Made by a program: the position numbers and the translations under genes
Assembly: GCA_958496175.1 (NCBI GenBank)
Contig: OY292275.1
Location: 55,691,701-55,755,700, forward strand
Direction of reading: 5' to 3'
DNA length: 64,000 nucleotides
Origin: Sisyra terminalis
Taxonomy: Eukaryota > Arthropoda > Insecta > Neuroptera > Sisyridae
In this document: positions 12,187-25,265 of the stretch, in pieces
Layout: the number at the start of each line of letters is the position of its first letter
Numbering within the stretch: the first letter of the stretch is position 1
Notes under the pieces: generated by a model
Databases searched by the model: none
Told to the model about the DNA's origin: nothing
What the model saw: the letters and a program-made list of their open reading frames with translations, nothing else

Positions 12187-12611
12187 AATTTCTACAAAAG
12201 TGCCCATTGCGACAAAGTCGTAACTCATACCGGTGAGGTAGTACGGGCCACAGAACCTGATTTTTCCATAAAATTTGCGTTTTTTTTTTGCATTTATCTC
12301 GTAAATATCAAGAGCTACGGAAAAATTATAAATAAAAAACTTGTAGAGAATTTAATTTCCTACAAAAAAGGTCATGTAGACCAAATCGCTAAGAACAATA
12401 TTAAACGAGATATTAATCCTTGAATTGATTTTTCTGTGAAATTTTTGCGGATCATTTTAATAAGTTTAAATCCATGATCGGCAAAAATTTCGTCTTGGGC
12501 GAGGACTTAAAATTAATATTAAGGGCTCAAACTATTAGAGAACTTTTTTTTTTGGTATTTTCAACAAAATTTCACGATGGGACCAAAAAAAGTAAAAAAA
12601 AAATCACCCTT
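12187..12611. mobile_element. foldback family C, copy 1 (right arm only)
   Basis: Starts within CTACAAAAGTGCCCATTGCG and runs to the terminal ATCACCCTTA. It shares long stretches with the arms at 22269-23029: GTACGGGCCACAGAACCTG, AAAGGTCATGTAGACCAAAT and CACGATGGGACCAAAAAAA. The left arm is missing, and the fragment abuts family B copy 1, so the two were joined by insertion or deletion. Confidence 0.7.
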
Positions 12612-12638
12612 ATCTCCTAAACTTAAAAATTTAAAAAA

Positions 12639-12641
<3 letters not shown>

Positions 12642-12673
<32 letters not shown>
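12642..12673. repeat. (TA)n microsatellite
   Basis: TA dinucleotide run next to the family C terminus. Confidence 0.95.
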
Positions 12674-12678
<5 letters not shown>

Positions 12679-14673
12679 ATATTATATTATGTACTTTTGG
12701 ATTACTTTTTATCCTATAGATTTTAGTTTTTTAAATTTTTAATTTTAGGACTAGTTCAAAGTTCAAGAACTGCTAAAATGACAGTTAAAAGTACGATTTC
12801 GCCCTCCCATATATTGAATGTACAAGTAAATGCACATTAAGTGCAGTTTACGGTATGGTGATATGGTTTCTAATATTATTCTTCGACAGAGTATAAGAGA
12901 ATAGCTTATATTATAATTTGACATATTAGAGTGCAGACTTATCGATGTAGAACCCAAAACAATGGTTACTTTTCGGTTTCAAGGCTTAGCGACGACAATA
13001 CTAATAGTTAAAATCTAGCAAAATTAGAATCTAGAATTTTTTTTCGACCATGCTTTCGTAGTAGTGATATATATTTTCTTGAAAAGGGTTCTGGCTTAGG
13101 TGAATTAGAACGATTTAAATGGAAAGCAAGTCATACAAAATTTGATTTAGTCTCGTATAAAAATTTTTAATTGAAATGAAAAATTAGAGTCAACATTTAT
13201 TTATTTTTTTCATTAATCGAATTGCTGTCCAATCCAGACAACTTCATTGAAATACTCCAATGAAAATAATCCTGAATTGTATTATCTTTGAAAAGTTTTT
13301 CGCACCGAATGAATAAAAGAAAGTTGATAGAATATTTATAAACGCACCACTCAAATTGATATCTCCGGCAAAACATGCCCCCCACATCCACCCCATCCCG
13401 TTCCGTCGTGAAACGAAAAATATTTCCAATTAATATTTAAGGAGAAGCATTAAACGAAAATAATTAATTCAACATCACATCCTTCCAGTGGAAACAAACG
13501 GCGATATTGAATTTATTGAGTCGTCGTCGAAATTTGCCGCGTTAAAAATTGAATGAACCAATATAATGGAAATATAGGCCGCGCACGTTCCATTTATATT
13601 GTATTAGGTCAGATGGTGTTGGCAACATGGTCCCTCATCTTTCGCCGCCAAGAAAATACTTAAATGACAGACGTATCTGATGGCGAAAAGCCCATTTCAC
13701 GTCGTTTAGATTAATAGCACTAAACTGGAGAAACATGGAACAAAATTGGCCACTCTCGTCCACCTTTTGTCCTCGGCTATGCTGCTTTTCACCAATACTC
13801 CCCCACAATATAACGCAACCTTTTTCACTTTACTGCACCCCGAAATATATGAGATAAATTCGTCCCAAATCGATGGAAATGTTTCACTTTTTGATGCATC
13901 TTCATATAATGTTTATATGTGGGAAATATCTTAAGTTTTAACCAGAAAACATGGCGTTATTAATATTTGAACAGCTGAAACATTTCCACCACAAATATTG
14001 TTAAGTTTTCTGTTTGTCATAGTAGGATTTCTTTATTTATCACGTATTTTTTATGTACGGATATAATGCGAGAGTTTGTTAAAGCACAACATATCACTTG
14101 AGTCGAAGAAAATGCGCCATCTAATCCCGAATGACATACACTAAGTACTTTAGAAGCTTTTTTCATATGAATTATTTATTCATTACAAACCGGAAGGAAC
14201 ACAATAACGTGAAAGCTCCAAGCGAAAAAGGCAAACGCAACACAGCCAATATATTTTCTTTAAATTAATTTTATTCTTATTTTTTATTTAAAACTTTTCG
14301 TCATCCGGTAAAACGAAAACATTAACATTGATGGATTAAGACTTAGAGAGGATAATGAAAAAAAAATCTTTAAAATCTTTCTTTCGGTCTTCCCATTTGA
14401 ATTTCCAAGCGACTAAATTGAATGAAAAATTAAATGAAAAACCTTTGTATTTATTTTAAATTCTAAATTTATGATTTCTGAATGAATAAGTAAACGTGAA
14501 AATCAAAAGTGGGCACAGTAATGATTTTAATTTTTAACCAAAAACATTTTTTATCAAAAATGACTTGCAGATTTTCTTAACTGACAAATATCAAAAAAAA
14601 TGAAATTTTTTATGAAAAAACTTATATTTTGGGGTCACTTTAGTTTACTTTTTATTTTATTAACATTGAAAAT
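12674..14673. other. no gene seen; unique DNA
   Basis: About 13380-14450 is less AT-biased and looks like unique host DNA. All open frames are about 60 codons, and several overlap on opposite strands. Nothing supports an exon. Confidence 0.4.
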
Positions 14674-14675
14674 TA

Positions 14676-15530
14676 CAGTACCTGGCCATATTAATAGACG
14701 CACTATATGTTTTTTATAATACCTAACGTGATCTTACGTCCCACTTTAAGCGGGACAGTCCCGCTTTCGGGCTTTGTGTCCCGCTGTCCACGAAGAACCT
14801 AAAAATGTCCTACTTTGAGAAAAAGTGATCTGTGATAGATATTAATTCATCACAACCAAAATCATTATGCAGGTGTACTGTATACCGTATACATATACAT
14901 ATACCTATAGTGTAAAATTCATAAGCCATAAACCTATAGTACATAGATAAAAATCATACAAAAATAAGTATCTACAAATTTTAGCTAGTTATCGCTGCCA
15001 CAAGTGCGGGAATCGGCAATAAATAGATCAAGCATATTATTACCAACTAGTGCAACCAAAAATAATTTTACTAAAAAATTAATTTAAACCATCCAATTAA
15101 TTAAACATCTTCATAATTATGGTTAACTGAATTGTTTAATATGTAATTAAAACCCCATTTACTTATATTTAAGTTTCCCATTCTGTGCAGTATGCTGTCT
15201 ATGTAAGACAATATCGTCTGCTGTATTAGTGGATGATGATTCCATACGTGAATATTTTTTCTAAGGGCTATTTTTCTGTTGTGACCACCTCTTTAGCTAC
15301 TTTTTTCTTCAGCAATTTCCACATATTTTCAATGGGTTTTAAATCAAGGCTATTATCCTAAAGTAGGGTAATAAAGATAATAAACAAGGTTTTTTCTTAA
15401 GAAAAATATTTTTCTTAAAAATCATTACAACTTTTTATAATGTAAAAAGTAAACAATATTAAATTTAATTTAGTAGAATATGTACATTTGTATAATATCT
15501 TAAGTGTGTCTAATATAATGGCCAAGGAAG
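14676..15530 (-). mobile_element. decayed Tc1-like transposon (copy 1)
   Basis: The left end is CAGTACCTGGCCATATTAAT, preceded by TA. The right end in reverse complement carries CCATTATATTAGACACAC and is followed by TA, so the TA target duplication of the Tc1/mariner superfamily is present. A transposase 3' remnant lies at 15268-15354 on the minus strand. At 855 bp the element is far shorter than an intact Tc1 (about 1.6 kb), so much of the gene is deleted. A GC-richer patch with repeated GCGGGACA and TCCCGC lies at about 14738-14800 and may be a separate small insertion. Confidence 0.75.
15268..15354 (-). pseudogene. Tc1-like transposase C-terminal fragment
   Basis: Minus-strand frame reads NSLDLKPIENMWKLLKKKVA and then a short basic stretch to a stop. 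This matches the conserved region of Tc1-family transposases around the third catalytic acidic residue (usual form NSPDLNPIENLW). The usual P after NS is L and the usual N after DL is K. The upstream DDE motifs are not readable, so the gene is dead. It lies inside the element at 14676-15530 and the same fragment recurs at 53268-53354. Confidence 0.75.
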
Positions 15531-15532
15531 TA

Positions 15533-16149
15533 GAAATTGGTTAAAGTTTCTATTTGGAATTAGTTTTCCTGCACCTTATTGATGCCCAAGCTGATTATCT
15601 TTTACATTATTACTTTGTTTCTAACAGTCTTGCTTACCTTTGATATGGTTCTTGAAGTGACAATGTTTGATTTTTTTTAATCTTTATTTTTTGCATGGTA
15701 GTGCAATAAGTGCATATGATCTTTTACATCTCTTGAATGAATTAGTCCCAGCAGACTAATTCATATTAATGATAATTAACATTTCTAAAAACTGTTAATT
15801 TTTTGTAAAAACTGATTTTGGAGGATTGTTACAAATTAAGCGAAAAAAAAGAACTATTTGCCATATTATTAAGGATATTTTTCGTAACAAACTGTACTAT
15901 ATGTATAATGTACCTGTACTAATGTATATCTATAGATTATTTTGAAAATCCATAATTGATTCTTTGCCATTTGGCTTACGAAAATTCGGAGTTTTTTTTT
16001 TGGATATATTGCGCAAAAGAATAGTATAAGATTGAAAAAAAACTATTATTAGCATTGATAACAATACTGCCATATAACGATTGAAGTCACAATAATTTAT
16101 TTTTAACTTTTCAAATTTAGTGTTTCGGTGGTTATAATGTTTTAATGGC
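15533..16149. other. no gene seen
   Basis: AT-rich sequence between a Tc1-like element and a small repeat. It contains no supported gene. Confidence 0.4.
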
Positions 16150-16290
16150 TTAAACTAAAATACAAATTGCACCAATTTTTCGATCACTACACAATTCGCA
16201 ATCATATTCAAATTTCAAAATACTTTAGATGACGTCATTTTTTTTTTCTAATGGAGCAACTTGAGTAATTTATTAATCTTATATGTGTGA
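16150..16290. mobile_element. decayed copy of the 151-bp miniature element at 41581
   Basis: Shares TTCAAATTTCAAAAT, ATGACGTCATTTTTTTT, and GGAGCAACTTGAGTAATTTA with the 41581-41731 element. The termini are diverged and no target duplication could be identified. Confidence 0.5.
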
Positions 16291-16908
16291 TTCTGCAGTT
16301 ATTTGGCTAGAAAAATTAGAGAAATGGAAATTTATAGTTATAGTTAAAGAAGAAGTGCAAGCAAAACATAGTAGAAAAAGATCTCCCACACAATGGTCTA
16401 GTTATATAAAGAAGCATAGTGGTCACTCATTACCTAAAGCCGTACATCTAGCATAGAGCATGAAAAATGGAAAATGATACCACCATACTTATAGGGGTGG
16501 AATGACAGGTGGGAGAAAGAAATAGAACCGGAAATTGTAGTAAATGGAAAGCACTTATATCTTGGACAATAATGATCGCGATTTTTTGTAATAAAAAAGA
16601 GCTTTTACGGTATATCTAACGTCTTGTTTAATCAAAGTTTGATTATCATAGGTATAATGGTTGTTGACCCAAAACTATACTTTGTATCATACTACCTCAA
16701 TATTGTTGTTATAACTCCATTATTGTGTTTATGTTAGTTCGGATTCAATTGAAAAAAAAATATTTTAGAATTTAAATTAGGTTTTTCCATAAATCCGGAA
16801 TTTCCTATTTGGTTCAAAAGTTTTCACTGAGTACAATTTATGACGTTTAAAATTAAAAAAAAATAACTAAAATAGTTTTGTAAAATTGGCCAAGTTATAT
16901 TACTTAAC
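16291..16908. other. no gene seen
   Basis: AT-rich DNA without recognisable features. Confidence 0.4.
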
Positions 16909-16910
16909 TA

Positions 16911-17797
16911 CGGGAACCTGGGGCGGAACGGGGTACCTAAACTTAAATTACAATTTACGAGAAGTTTAAAGAAACGATCTCATTGTTTTGTAATTTGTAT
17001 ATTTATTTAATTCATTCTCTACAAATAAAAAAAGGTTTTATTGATTTAAATCAATAATTAATATTAAAAAGTTAGGTTTCAAAAACAAATAGAAATTTGC
17101 CCCATCCCCTGGGGCACAATAGGAAATGAGCCTGGAGTGCAATGGAATTCTTGTTATTGGCATAGTTAGCAGATGAAGATACTGCCATCGTCGTGTTTAG
17201 CCCAACACATGCCAAATGTGCCCATTTTTGACAAATACTGCAGGAACATCAGATTTCATTAGATTTGGAGTATAAATCCTCACAGTATAAGCAGATTATC
17301 TCTGCATCTTCCGACCTTGCTTATATATGGACTGTCGGCTGGTTTTCCTTATATATGTACGCACTATCTGCTGATAAAAATGTCTATCTGAATTGAAAAT
17401 ACTGTCTGAATGGTATATCCCATTCCGCCCCACTCATTGTGCCCCAAAGCACGACTATTATGGCAGGATATATTAGTTATATTTGAATTATCACTGGGCT
17501 TTTAGTTAGTCAACAGTATGTTTAAATCAACAAGTCATGTTAATATTCAAACAAAAAATACAACATAGGATAATTACTTTAGTGGTATTTTGCAAAAATT
17601 AGAATTCGGAAACGTTTATTTTGACTTTTGATAAAAATAAAAACAACTGCACTCTTTTTCTGGCGATAGCCACTTTTTATAATGCAACACAGTTAATTGA
17701 ACATTAAGTGTGATTTTTACACGTTTTTGTCACCTGTAACAAGCGCTAATTCCATTTCCCATCCCACCCCGGTACCCCATTCCACCCCGTGTTCCCA
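16911..17797. mobile_element. 887-bp element with GC-rich inverted ends and TA target site
   Basis: The left end reads CGGGAACCTGGGGCGGAACG and continues GGGTACC. The right end in reverse complement reads TGGGAACACGGGGTGGAATG and continues GGGTACC. TA flanks both ends (16909-16910 and 17798-17799). Related GGGCGGAATGGG and GGGGCACAAT blocks occur internally in inverted orientation near 17100 and 17425. TA duplication suggests the Tc1/mariner/pogo group, but no transposase remnant was recognised. Confidence 0.7.
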
Positions 17798-17799
17798 TA

Positions 17800-20700
17800 C
17801 TAATGAAAGTACAGACCGATTTTAACTAACTTTGAATACTCTGGAGAGTCTAAGAAAAACATTGAATTGTATGGGTTTAAAGTAACCATGAACTTTTGGG
17901 GGACTAATAGTGGTATAGCAATGAAATGATTTATTCGCTGAAAAAAGAAAAATGAAAGGAAAGTGTATACCGCACTTAATCAGATGATAATAAATTTCAG
18001 AATATCTCCATTCTGAATTTCCATTATGTGTACTAGATTTTCTCTCCCACAACCAACGTAATGAAGTATGTAGGCCACATATACACATACTGTCCCTTAT
18101 TCAGTTCACACGTTTCCAATGGGGGGGGGCGATAATCAAGTGAGAATATTACAAGGCGGCCGAAGTCTTTTTAAATATGTGTTGAAATATTCTCAAAACA
18201 AAGAGACTAACCATGTTAGTGACAGGTGGGAGCGGCAACGTTGAGGGCTCGGATTTTCAATGGAAATAGTTGAAGGGATGATGCTGCCTTTGTATTAGCT
18301 ATGGCCACTTAAAGCTAGGCTTCTAAACGGATATACAAACCTACATGGGAAAAAGATATATTATGGTCGTCTAGAAAAGGACAGATTGCATCACCAGTCT
18401 ATCCAAGTTAAGTCTTTTATAAGCAGTTTTCTTTGCGAGCCACTTAAAGCTCTTCACCTCATTTCGTTGCGAGCCACCCACACCTACATTCACCACCCCA
18501 CTATACCTTTTTGCACCACCCAACCCGAACCCTTTCGTTCGTTTCTTTTTTATATTCCACACAAAACATTGACGACCAATATTGGCAACATGAAGACATG
18601 TGATTACATTTATTTTTGCAAGTATGTGTGAAATGTAACGTCGTATTCATATGACAGCAGGGGGTGCGGGGTGTGAAAATCTTGTGACACTAAAAATTAA
18701 CATAATTTTTACATAAACACAAACATGTGCTTGGGTGACAATAAAGTTTTGGGGACAAAAAATGAGGAAATTTTACATATATTGTCTCATAGAGAAAAAA
18801 AAATATTCTGAATTGTTGTCGTGTGGTTTACTTTTGGTTTGGAAGCTATTATTATAAATGGCAGGAAGCTCGTTGGTAAAGCTCAAGCGTATGGGACCAA
18901 TCTGAGTTTAATTTTTAAGGAAAAGAAAAAAAAATAAATGGCTTTACGCAATACAGTCGTTATTTTTGCTACTAGTAATCTTGGAAATGGGAAAAAATAC
19001 ATAATTGGAATACGAAATTTTCGGTCAAGGTTATTTTAGTTAAAAGTTATTTGTGCTTCATGAATATTAACCAAATAATCATTTTTTCAAATAGCTGGTG
19101 GATTTTTTTTTTGAAGTTAAAAAATTTTTCCAAAATTTCCATCAAATAAGTTCTATTCTTCATGATTTTCATAGTTTTTGTTTTCTTCACTGTATCATAG
19201 GTCAATGTTTGGATAATTTTGAATAATTATGCTGATTTTGTCTTCGGTAAAGTCGGCAACTGGTTTGTTCTCAGTTCCATATCAATTGTCAGGTTTAGTT
19301 AGTCCTCTTGATTATCTTTTGTAGACTACAGTTATTAGTCGGATGCTGAGTTATCAAATCAATTGCTTGATTCAAATATAATAAACTTTAGATATCACCT
19401 GTATAATTCCTCACGTTTTTGTAATTTACATTTTGTTCTTTATTGATTTTCAAAAGATATAGTTATTTGAAAATCATCAGATTTTCAAATGGATTCTAAG
19501 AGATTTAATTTTGGTAATACTGAATTCCTCTTTGTTTTTGTTGTTATAAATTAATCACTGGTTCAAATTTTCTTCTTGTACCATCACCCAAATCAATTGA
19601 TGACGTTGGCCTAATTAATTGTCCATAAATTAATAAATTAATTGTCCTATCATTCAATAAATCGAGCAGATTGCTTGTAACTAACTAACTAGCTTTTTTT
19701 TTAATAACATGCAGTTGGAATTCCCTTGGAATTACAAAAATGATCTACAAATGTTATGGAAGAAGAAGTGTAAACAGGCCGAAAAAATGGCAACCACAAT
19801 AGGACAAAGCGGTTAAAATTTGCAATGAAGAAAATCGAATTTCTCAGAAAAAATATAAACTTTATATTTAAGAAAAAAAACATACTTTTTCGCCCCTAAA
19901 AGGCCTGTAAGGAGGAGATTGCTAATCAACTGGAATCTAATAAGGCTTTATTTCCAATGTCTCAAGTCATCGTTAAAATGAAAAAGAAAATTTGTGACCA
20001 AAGCATTTTATTCCTTTGACCCAAGAAGATCCTACCAATGTAAAATTGACGGCCCTGTATATTTGGTATCACCCGTATATTTGGTGAACTTATAAAATAA
20101 TTTGAGGAAAAAGGGAAATTCTAAGCATTATGAGGGTAACTTTAGCCAAGTGGTGTAATTGTGGCTGAAAAAAAAATTACAAAAGGGAAAGAAAAATTCA
20201 ATAAATTTTTAAAGTTAAATAAAGTTAAATAAAAGTATCCGACCAAACTTTTGGTTTCAGCCTAGTTTTTAATTCCTCCCAAAGTTGTTGGAAAATCAGA
20301 TGTTCTTGGATTGCAATACGAAACATTTGTAACGCTTGAAAAATTTGTTTGTAAATTATATGATTACAAGGACGTTGCAGATTATTAATAATGCGCGATT
20401 CTAAAAGTTTTGCTCAACATATAAATCTAAAAGTACAGATGAACCTTTTCACAATATTTTTTAATATTTTTTATCATGATAATAAACCAATAAAATTGAC
20501 TATATACTATTTATTATACACTATATCCTATTTTAAATAAGATTTATTTTTATGTTTGCCGGCAATCAAACCCCAACAAACTGTCTGGCTTTTTGTAATA
20601 AATTTCTTTGATATTTAATTAAGATGCTGTTAAAATTTCAGAGTGAATCAAACACTTCATTTTGTATTGAAAAAAAATCAGCTTTGGAGGGCATTAATTA

Positions 20701-22268
20701 TATGTAAACCCCTTCAAAAGTGTCTGCCATCTTGGATTCAGATTTAAAATTACCTAAAATTTCGATTAACGTTTGTTGGCCTGTGAATCAAACATTTTTT
20801 TGGCATATATTTTATTACACCTTTCACGCATGCGCAGTACCTGGTGTCCCTGGTTGTGTTAGGCAAACATAGGTATTCCTACTTCTCATCCCATAGATAT
20901 TAGTCTTACAAAATTTCAAGGTGCATCAAACACTTCATGAAAATTGTGTCACTGGCTCTCCGACTAATAGAAAAAGAAAATTTGAGATCAAATGCTCTTT
21001 TTCTATGTTAGTACCATAAGCATTACGAATTTTCTTTACAAGCTTCGACCCAAAACTATAGAGCAATTTAATGAAATAAATAGTAAAACAATAATAAAAG
21101 TCATCAATAGTCAAACTAATAGTATGGATGGTCTAGTGGTCACCTATTTATCACTGCAATTCATCGCTATGGGTGTAACTGTATTTGAAAATTTATCTCT
21201 TCAGCGTTTTGCCAGACATGTGCATTGTTTATTTGTAACTCTGTTCACGCATAAAACTATTTATGTTTGTCCCAAAATTATTGATGAGATATTTAGCTGC
21301 AAATGACAGCGAGAGGCAAACATATTAATTCATTATTGAAGATTTTTATTTCATTTGACATTTTTTGTTGTTGTTCGTAATTGAATACAAGCAGCTCTAT
21401 GTGAAAAACATAATTCACAGCAGACAGTTCGATAATTTCTGTCTTCATTCCATTTATCAAATTTGCGAAAGGATTTTTTTTTGGGCTTTCAAAATCACTT
21501 TTCCCTCTCCCAGACAATACCGACGAACTAGTCGACTTAACAACTTTATACTTAATCCATTTAGTCGAACTAAAAGTTGTCGAACATTGAATTTAATAAT
21601 TCGATAACGGCGCTAGCTGGCTCACTTTAAAATCTAATCCTCAACTATAACGCAAAGCTTCCATATCCTCGACCCCATTCCACCCTGAAATAAGCAACAA
21701 AACTTTTCATCTTGCATCAATAAAATATTGCCTCATTTATTTAATTTTGAATAAATTCCTCACAACAATTTTCTGTGTAAAGCTGAAAAATGAATTCATA
21801 TTTCACACAGTTTTTAATCCGCTTTCTCCAACACAAAGTGTTGGAGAAAAGACAGAATATAATAAAAATAAATAAAATAAAATAAAAAACGTTTCGTGTA
21901 AGAACGGAAATGAGCTACAAAGGGAAAAAATCAAATCAATAATATTAAATACACTTTGTATGGTGCAGTAAGTTTTGACGTAAATGAATTGCCTTCGGGG
22001 CAAATGAAATAATCAACTGGAAGACGAAGGCGAGGAACAGCCTGGAATAATGTACAGCATCCGTTTCATCTTTGAGTTGCTCTTAGTTTATCATTTTTTT
22101 TTTAATTTTTATTCTTTATTTGATATGCCACAACAATAACAGGTTGAGAGAATTGAATCATTGAATAGTCATTTCAATTTCTCGTAACTACCTAGGAAAT
22201 TTAATCTCCTGACTTTTAATTATTACTTCTGCTATAATTAAAATTGAAATCTTATAAATTATGTACAC
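17800..22268. other. no gene seen; long mixed stretch
   Basis: 17820-18660 and 21300-22090 are less AT-biased and look like unique host DNA. 18700-21300 is AT-rich, with a weak internal repetition of ATCAAACACTTCAT near 20650 and 20925. Open frames of 60-104 codons (for example 20992-21306) have no recognisable motif. Confidence 0.4.
21823..21849. other. perfect 12-bp hairpin
   Basis: TTTCTCCAACAC, loop AAA, GTGTTGGAGAAA. It lies in unique-looking DNA and is not followed by a T run. It could be chance or a regulatory palindrome. Confidence 0.6.
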
Positions 22269-23029
22269 TAGGGTGATTTTTTTTTGACTTTTTTTGGTCC
22301 CATCGTGAAATTTTGTTGGAAATACCAAAAAAAAAAAATTCCCTGAAAGTTTGAGCCCTTAATATTAATTTAAAGTCCTCGACCAAGACGTGTAAAGATT
22401 TCCCATTGAAAATACACGGAAACTCTGATTTTTTATTTTTAAATTTCAATATCTCAGCGGAATTTCATGGGATCGTTTTTACCAAAGATGGTTTTTTCTC
22501 AGAATTAAACGCTCTACAAAAGTGCCCATTGCGACAAAGTCGTAACTCACACCGGAGAGGTAGTACGGGCCACTGAACCTGATTTTTCCATAAAATTCGC
22601 GTTTTTTTGCATTTATCTCGTAAATAACAAAATTATAAATAAAAAACTTGTAGAGAATTTGATTTTCTGCAAAAAAGGTCCTGTAGACCAAATCGCAAAG
22701 ATCAATATTAAACGAGATATTAAGCCTTGAATTTTATGGAAAAATCAGGTTCAGTTGCCCGTACTACCTCACCGGTGTGAGTTACGACTTTGTCGCAATG
22801 GGCACTTTTGTAGAGCGTTTAATACTGAGAAAAAACCATCTTCGGTAAAAACGATCCCATGAAATGCCGCTGAGATATAAAAATTTAAAAATAAAAAATC
22901 AGAGTTTCCGTGTATTTTCAATGGGAAATCTTTACACGTCTTGGTCGAGGACTTAAAATTTATATTAAGGGCTCAAACTTTCAGAGAATTTTTTTTTTTG
23001 GTATTTCCAACAAAATTTCACGATGGGAC
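22269..23029. mobile_element. foldback family C, copy 2
   Basis: Starts TAGGGTGATTTTTTTTTGAC. Two inverted arms of about 370 bp meet near 22650 and share GTCCCATCGTGAAATTTTG, CTGAAAGTTTGAGCCCTTAA, CCTCGACCAAGACGTG, GCTCTACAAAAGTGCCCATT and GTCGTAACTCACACCGG. The right terminus is truncated at GATGGGACCAA. The TAGGG start fits the hAT-type YARNG end consensus, and related elements here have 8-bp duplications. It has no coding capacity. Confidence 0.75.
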
Positions 23030-23048
23030 CAATTTTCTGGGACCAATT

Positions 23049-23213
23049 CTCTTATCTGTGATGTAGCTTTACTGCCAGGGTGGCCTCGAAATGCTTCTTG
23101 TACTTCCTCATCTCTACCATTATAGTTAAATAGAGCAATATGTCACTAGTATTTTAGATACTCATGGTGGACCATTATACCCGTGGACTTTTAAGCCCTA
23201 CTCTACCCTACTT
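23049..23213. mobile_element. right-end fragment of family G
   Basis: Matches 32170-32327: TATCTGTGATGTAGCTTTAC, TATAGTTAAATAGAGCAATA, ACTCATGGTGGACCATTATA and the terminal CCCTACTCTACCCTACTT. Only one end is present. It lies directly after family C copy 2. Confidence 0.65.
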
Positions 23214-23906
23214 CTTCTGCAGATGATAACAATGATAGTGAGATGAGTTAGGGTCATTCTTATTCTCTTAAGTCAAAATCTTCTAGTAAAGATATTTCGC
23301 TACTACGGAAACTAATTCGAAAATCAATTTTAATTAAGCTTAAAGCTTTGATGACGCTAAGCTGTGCAACCGAAAATCAACCGTTGTTTTGGGTTCTACA
23401 CCGATAAGTCTATACTGAAATGTGTCATAGAATAAATTTAACAATTCTTCTATACGAAGCCAAATAATAATTATTTTAAACAGGTATCTGATACTGTAAC
23501 AAAAAATTATTATTAACCATAAACTGCACTTCCTGTGCATTAAAGGATGCATGGAAGAATGAAGTCGTACATGGAGCTGTCATTTTATTAGCTATTGGAT
23601 TTTCAAGCGGTCATGTGAAACATGTATTTATTTTGGGAATCGTAATACTGCAGTTATTTGCCTTTTAATACTATTAAACTTTTCAAGATAATCAATTTTG
23701 TGGTTGTTGTTGTTAATCCATGTTTTGGTACATCTTTAAAATAACCCAGTGTACCCCAGAATATCGGCATTTGTGTGTTCCTTCAATAATTTTCATAACG
23801 CTTAGTATCTTTCGTCAAAAAGTATTGACCAAAAAATTGTGTAATTTTTCTCATCAATTTTTCATTGGCATTGCAGTCATAAAATTATTATTATCAAGTC
23901 ACTTCA
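23214..23906. other. no gene seen
   Basis: AT-rich DNA with only short chance frames. Confidence 0.4.
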
Positions 23907-24470
23907 TTGGACTTTGGTCAAATTAGTAGACACACTTATGATTTTTTTCAGTTGTATTTATTCTACTTAATTAAATGTAATACTATTTACTCTTTATTTT
24001 ATTAAAAGTAGTGAAGATTTTTAAGAAATATAATTTCTAAATAAGGGTAAAGCCTTGATTATAACCCCAATTACCCTACTCTAAGGTAATAGCCCTAATT
24101 TGAACCTCATTGAATATATGAGGAATTTAATGGGGAGAAAAGTGGTTAAATAGGTGATCACATCAGAAAAATAGCCCTTAGAAAAAAATTATTCATAAAT
24201 AGAATCACCATCCACACATGCAGTGGACATTATTGTCCTACATATACAGCCCGCTGTGAATGATTGAAGCTTTAAGAGCAGTAAAAGGGCTTTCAATGAA
24301 ATATTTAACAAACATGTTTGCCAATATTAACAAGATATTTAAAATGATAGTCAAAATTATTTTTCAGTAAATATGATTTTTTTTTTGTAACATTAATTAG
24401 TAATACGTGTATTTAATTAAATTTTTATAGGCAAGTTAAATCCAATCAAAAATTTAAATACAAAATAACT
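23907..24470 (+). mobile_element. decayed Tc1-like transposon (copy 3)
   Basis: The left end GGTCAAATTAGTAGACACAC resembles the Tc1-like terminus GGCCATATTAATAGACGCAC of the other copies. Internal sequence from about 24030 to 24460 parallels 53200-53640, including the transposase tail. The right terminus has diverged beyond recognition, so the end coordinate is approximate. Confidence 0.55.
24088..24153 (+). pseudogene. Tc1-like transposase C-terminal fragment
   Basis: Frame reads NSPNLNLIEYMRNLMGRKVV and ends in a stop codon two residues later. It corresponds to the NSPDLNPIENLW region of Tc1 transposases, with the first D replaced by N, P by L and N by Y. More diverged than the other two fragments in the window. 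Confidence 0.65.
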
Positions 24471-25103
24471 GTGTATGAATAATTTTATTAAATAAAATGG
24501 GACCTTTAACATAACAAAACAATTAAAATACATTAATTCGGCAAGTTTCAGATGCCTATGTATTACCGTTTCTTCAAAAATCGAAAAAAGCTGGAAAGCA
24601 GAAAAAAAAAATTCTCAGAAACTTGTGATTTGAATTTTAAATATGTTATAAGGGCTAATAATAGCTTCTAGAAAAAAAAATTAAGAGCTTTACCGGTTTA
24701 TAAGATCTTTGAAAAAAGAGAGATTTTTCTTTTAATTTTAATTTTTAGCCATGATACAATTTTGGTACAATTACGAAACAACTTTTTTCGAATTCCCCAT
24801 CTAATTTTCTTTAAAGTTATGAGTCTTTTAAATTCTAAAAAACGGTATACCATATTGAAAAAAAATTTAAAACCGATTTTTTACACAAAAATCCATTAAT
24901 GTTATAGACAGAATCAGAACTTACAGAGCTTTAACATAACAATCGCATATGTTTACGAGTTTTGAATGAACTACATTTTTAAAATGAAATCTCAATAATG
25001 GTGCTAGGGTCTTTTATTTAACAAAGTAAGTGCTGGGTTTTTTTAAGTCGTTTTTCCCAGTGATCTGAGACAGATATCTTTATTTATTTATATAGTTAAG
25101 AAA
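24471..25103. other. no gene seen
   Basis: AT-rich, homopolymer-rich DNA with no supported feature. Confidence 0.4.
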
Positions 25104-25216
25104 AGATGATAAAATTCAGATCTCAGCTTTTATATTTTTTAAATAACAGGAAAATTCAGGTTATTTAAGATCTTTTTGTTTTTTGTTTTTTATTTTTTAT
25201 TTAATATTTTTAATAT

Positions 25217-25265
25217 TCAATTAGCTACGTTTTGTTACTAATCGTAACTTCCTCAGGTTTCTTGA
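25217..25265 (-). ncRNA. hammerhead-type motif (e), core mutated
   Basis: Minus strand CTGAGGA (25250-25256), extra A, stem II GTTAC/GTAAC, then AAAA where the core needs GAAA. The conserved G (G12 of the hammerhead core) is replaced by A. This position is a catalytic base in the known mechanism, so the motif should be inactive. Confidence 0.55.
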
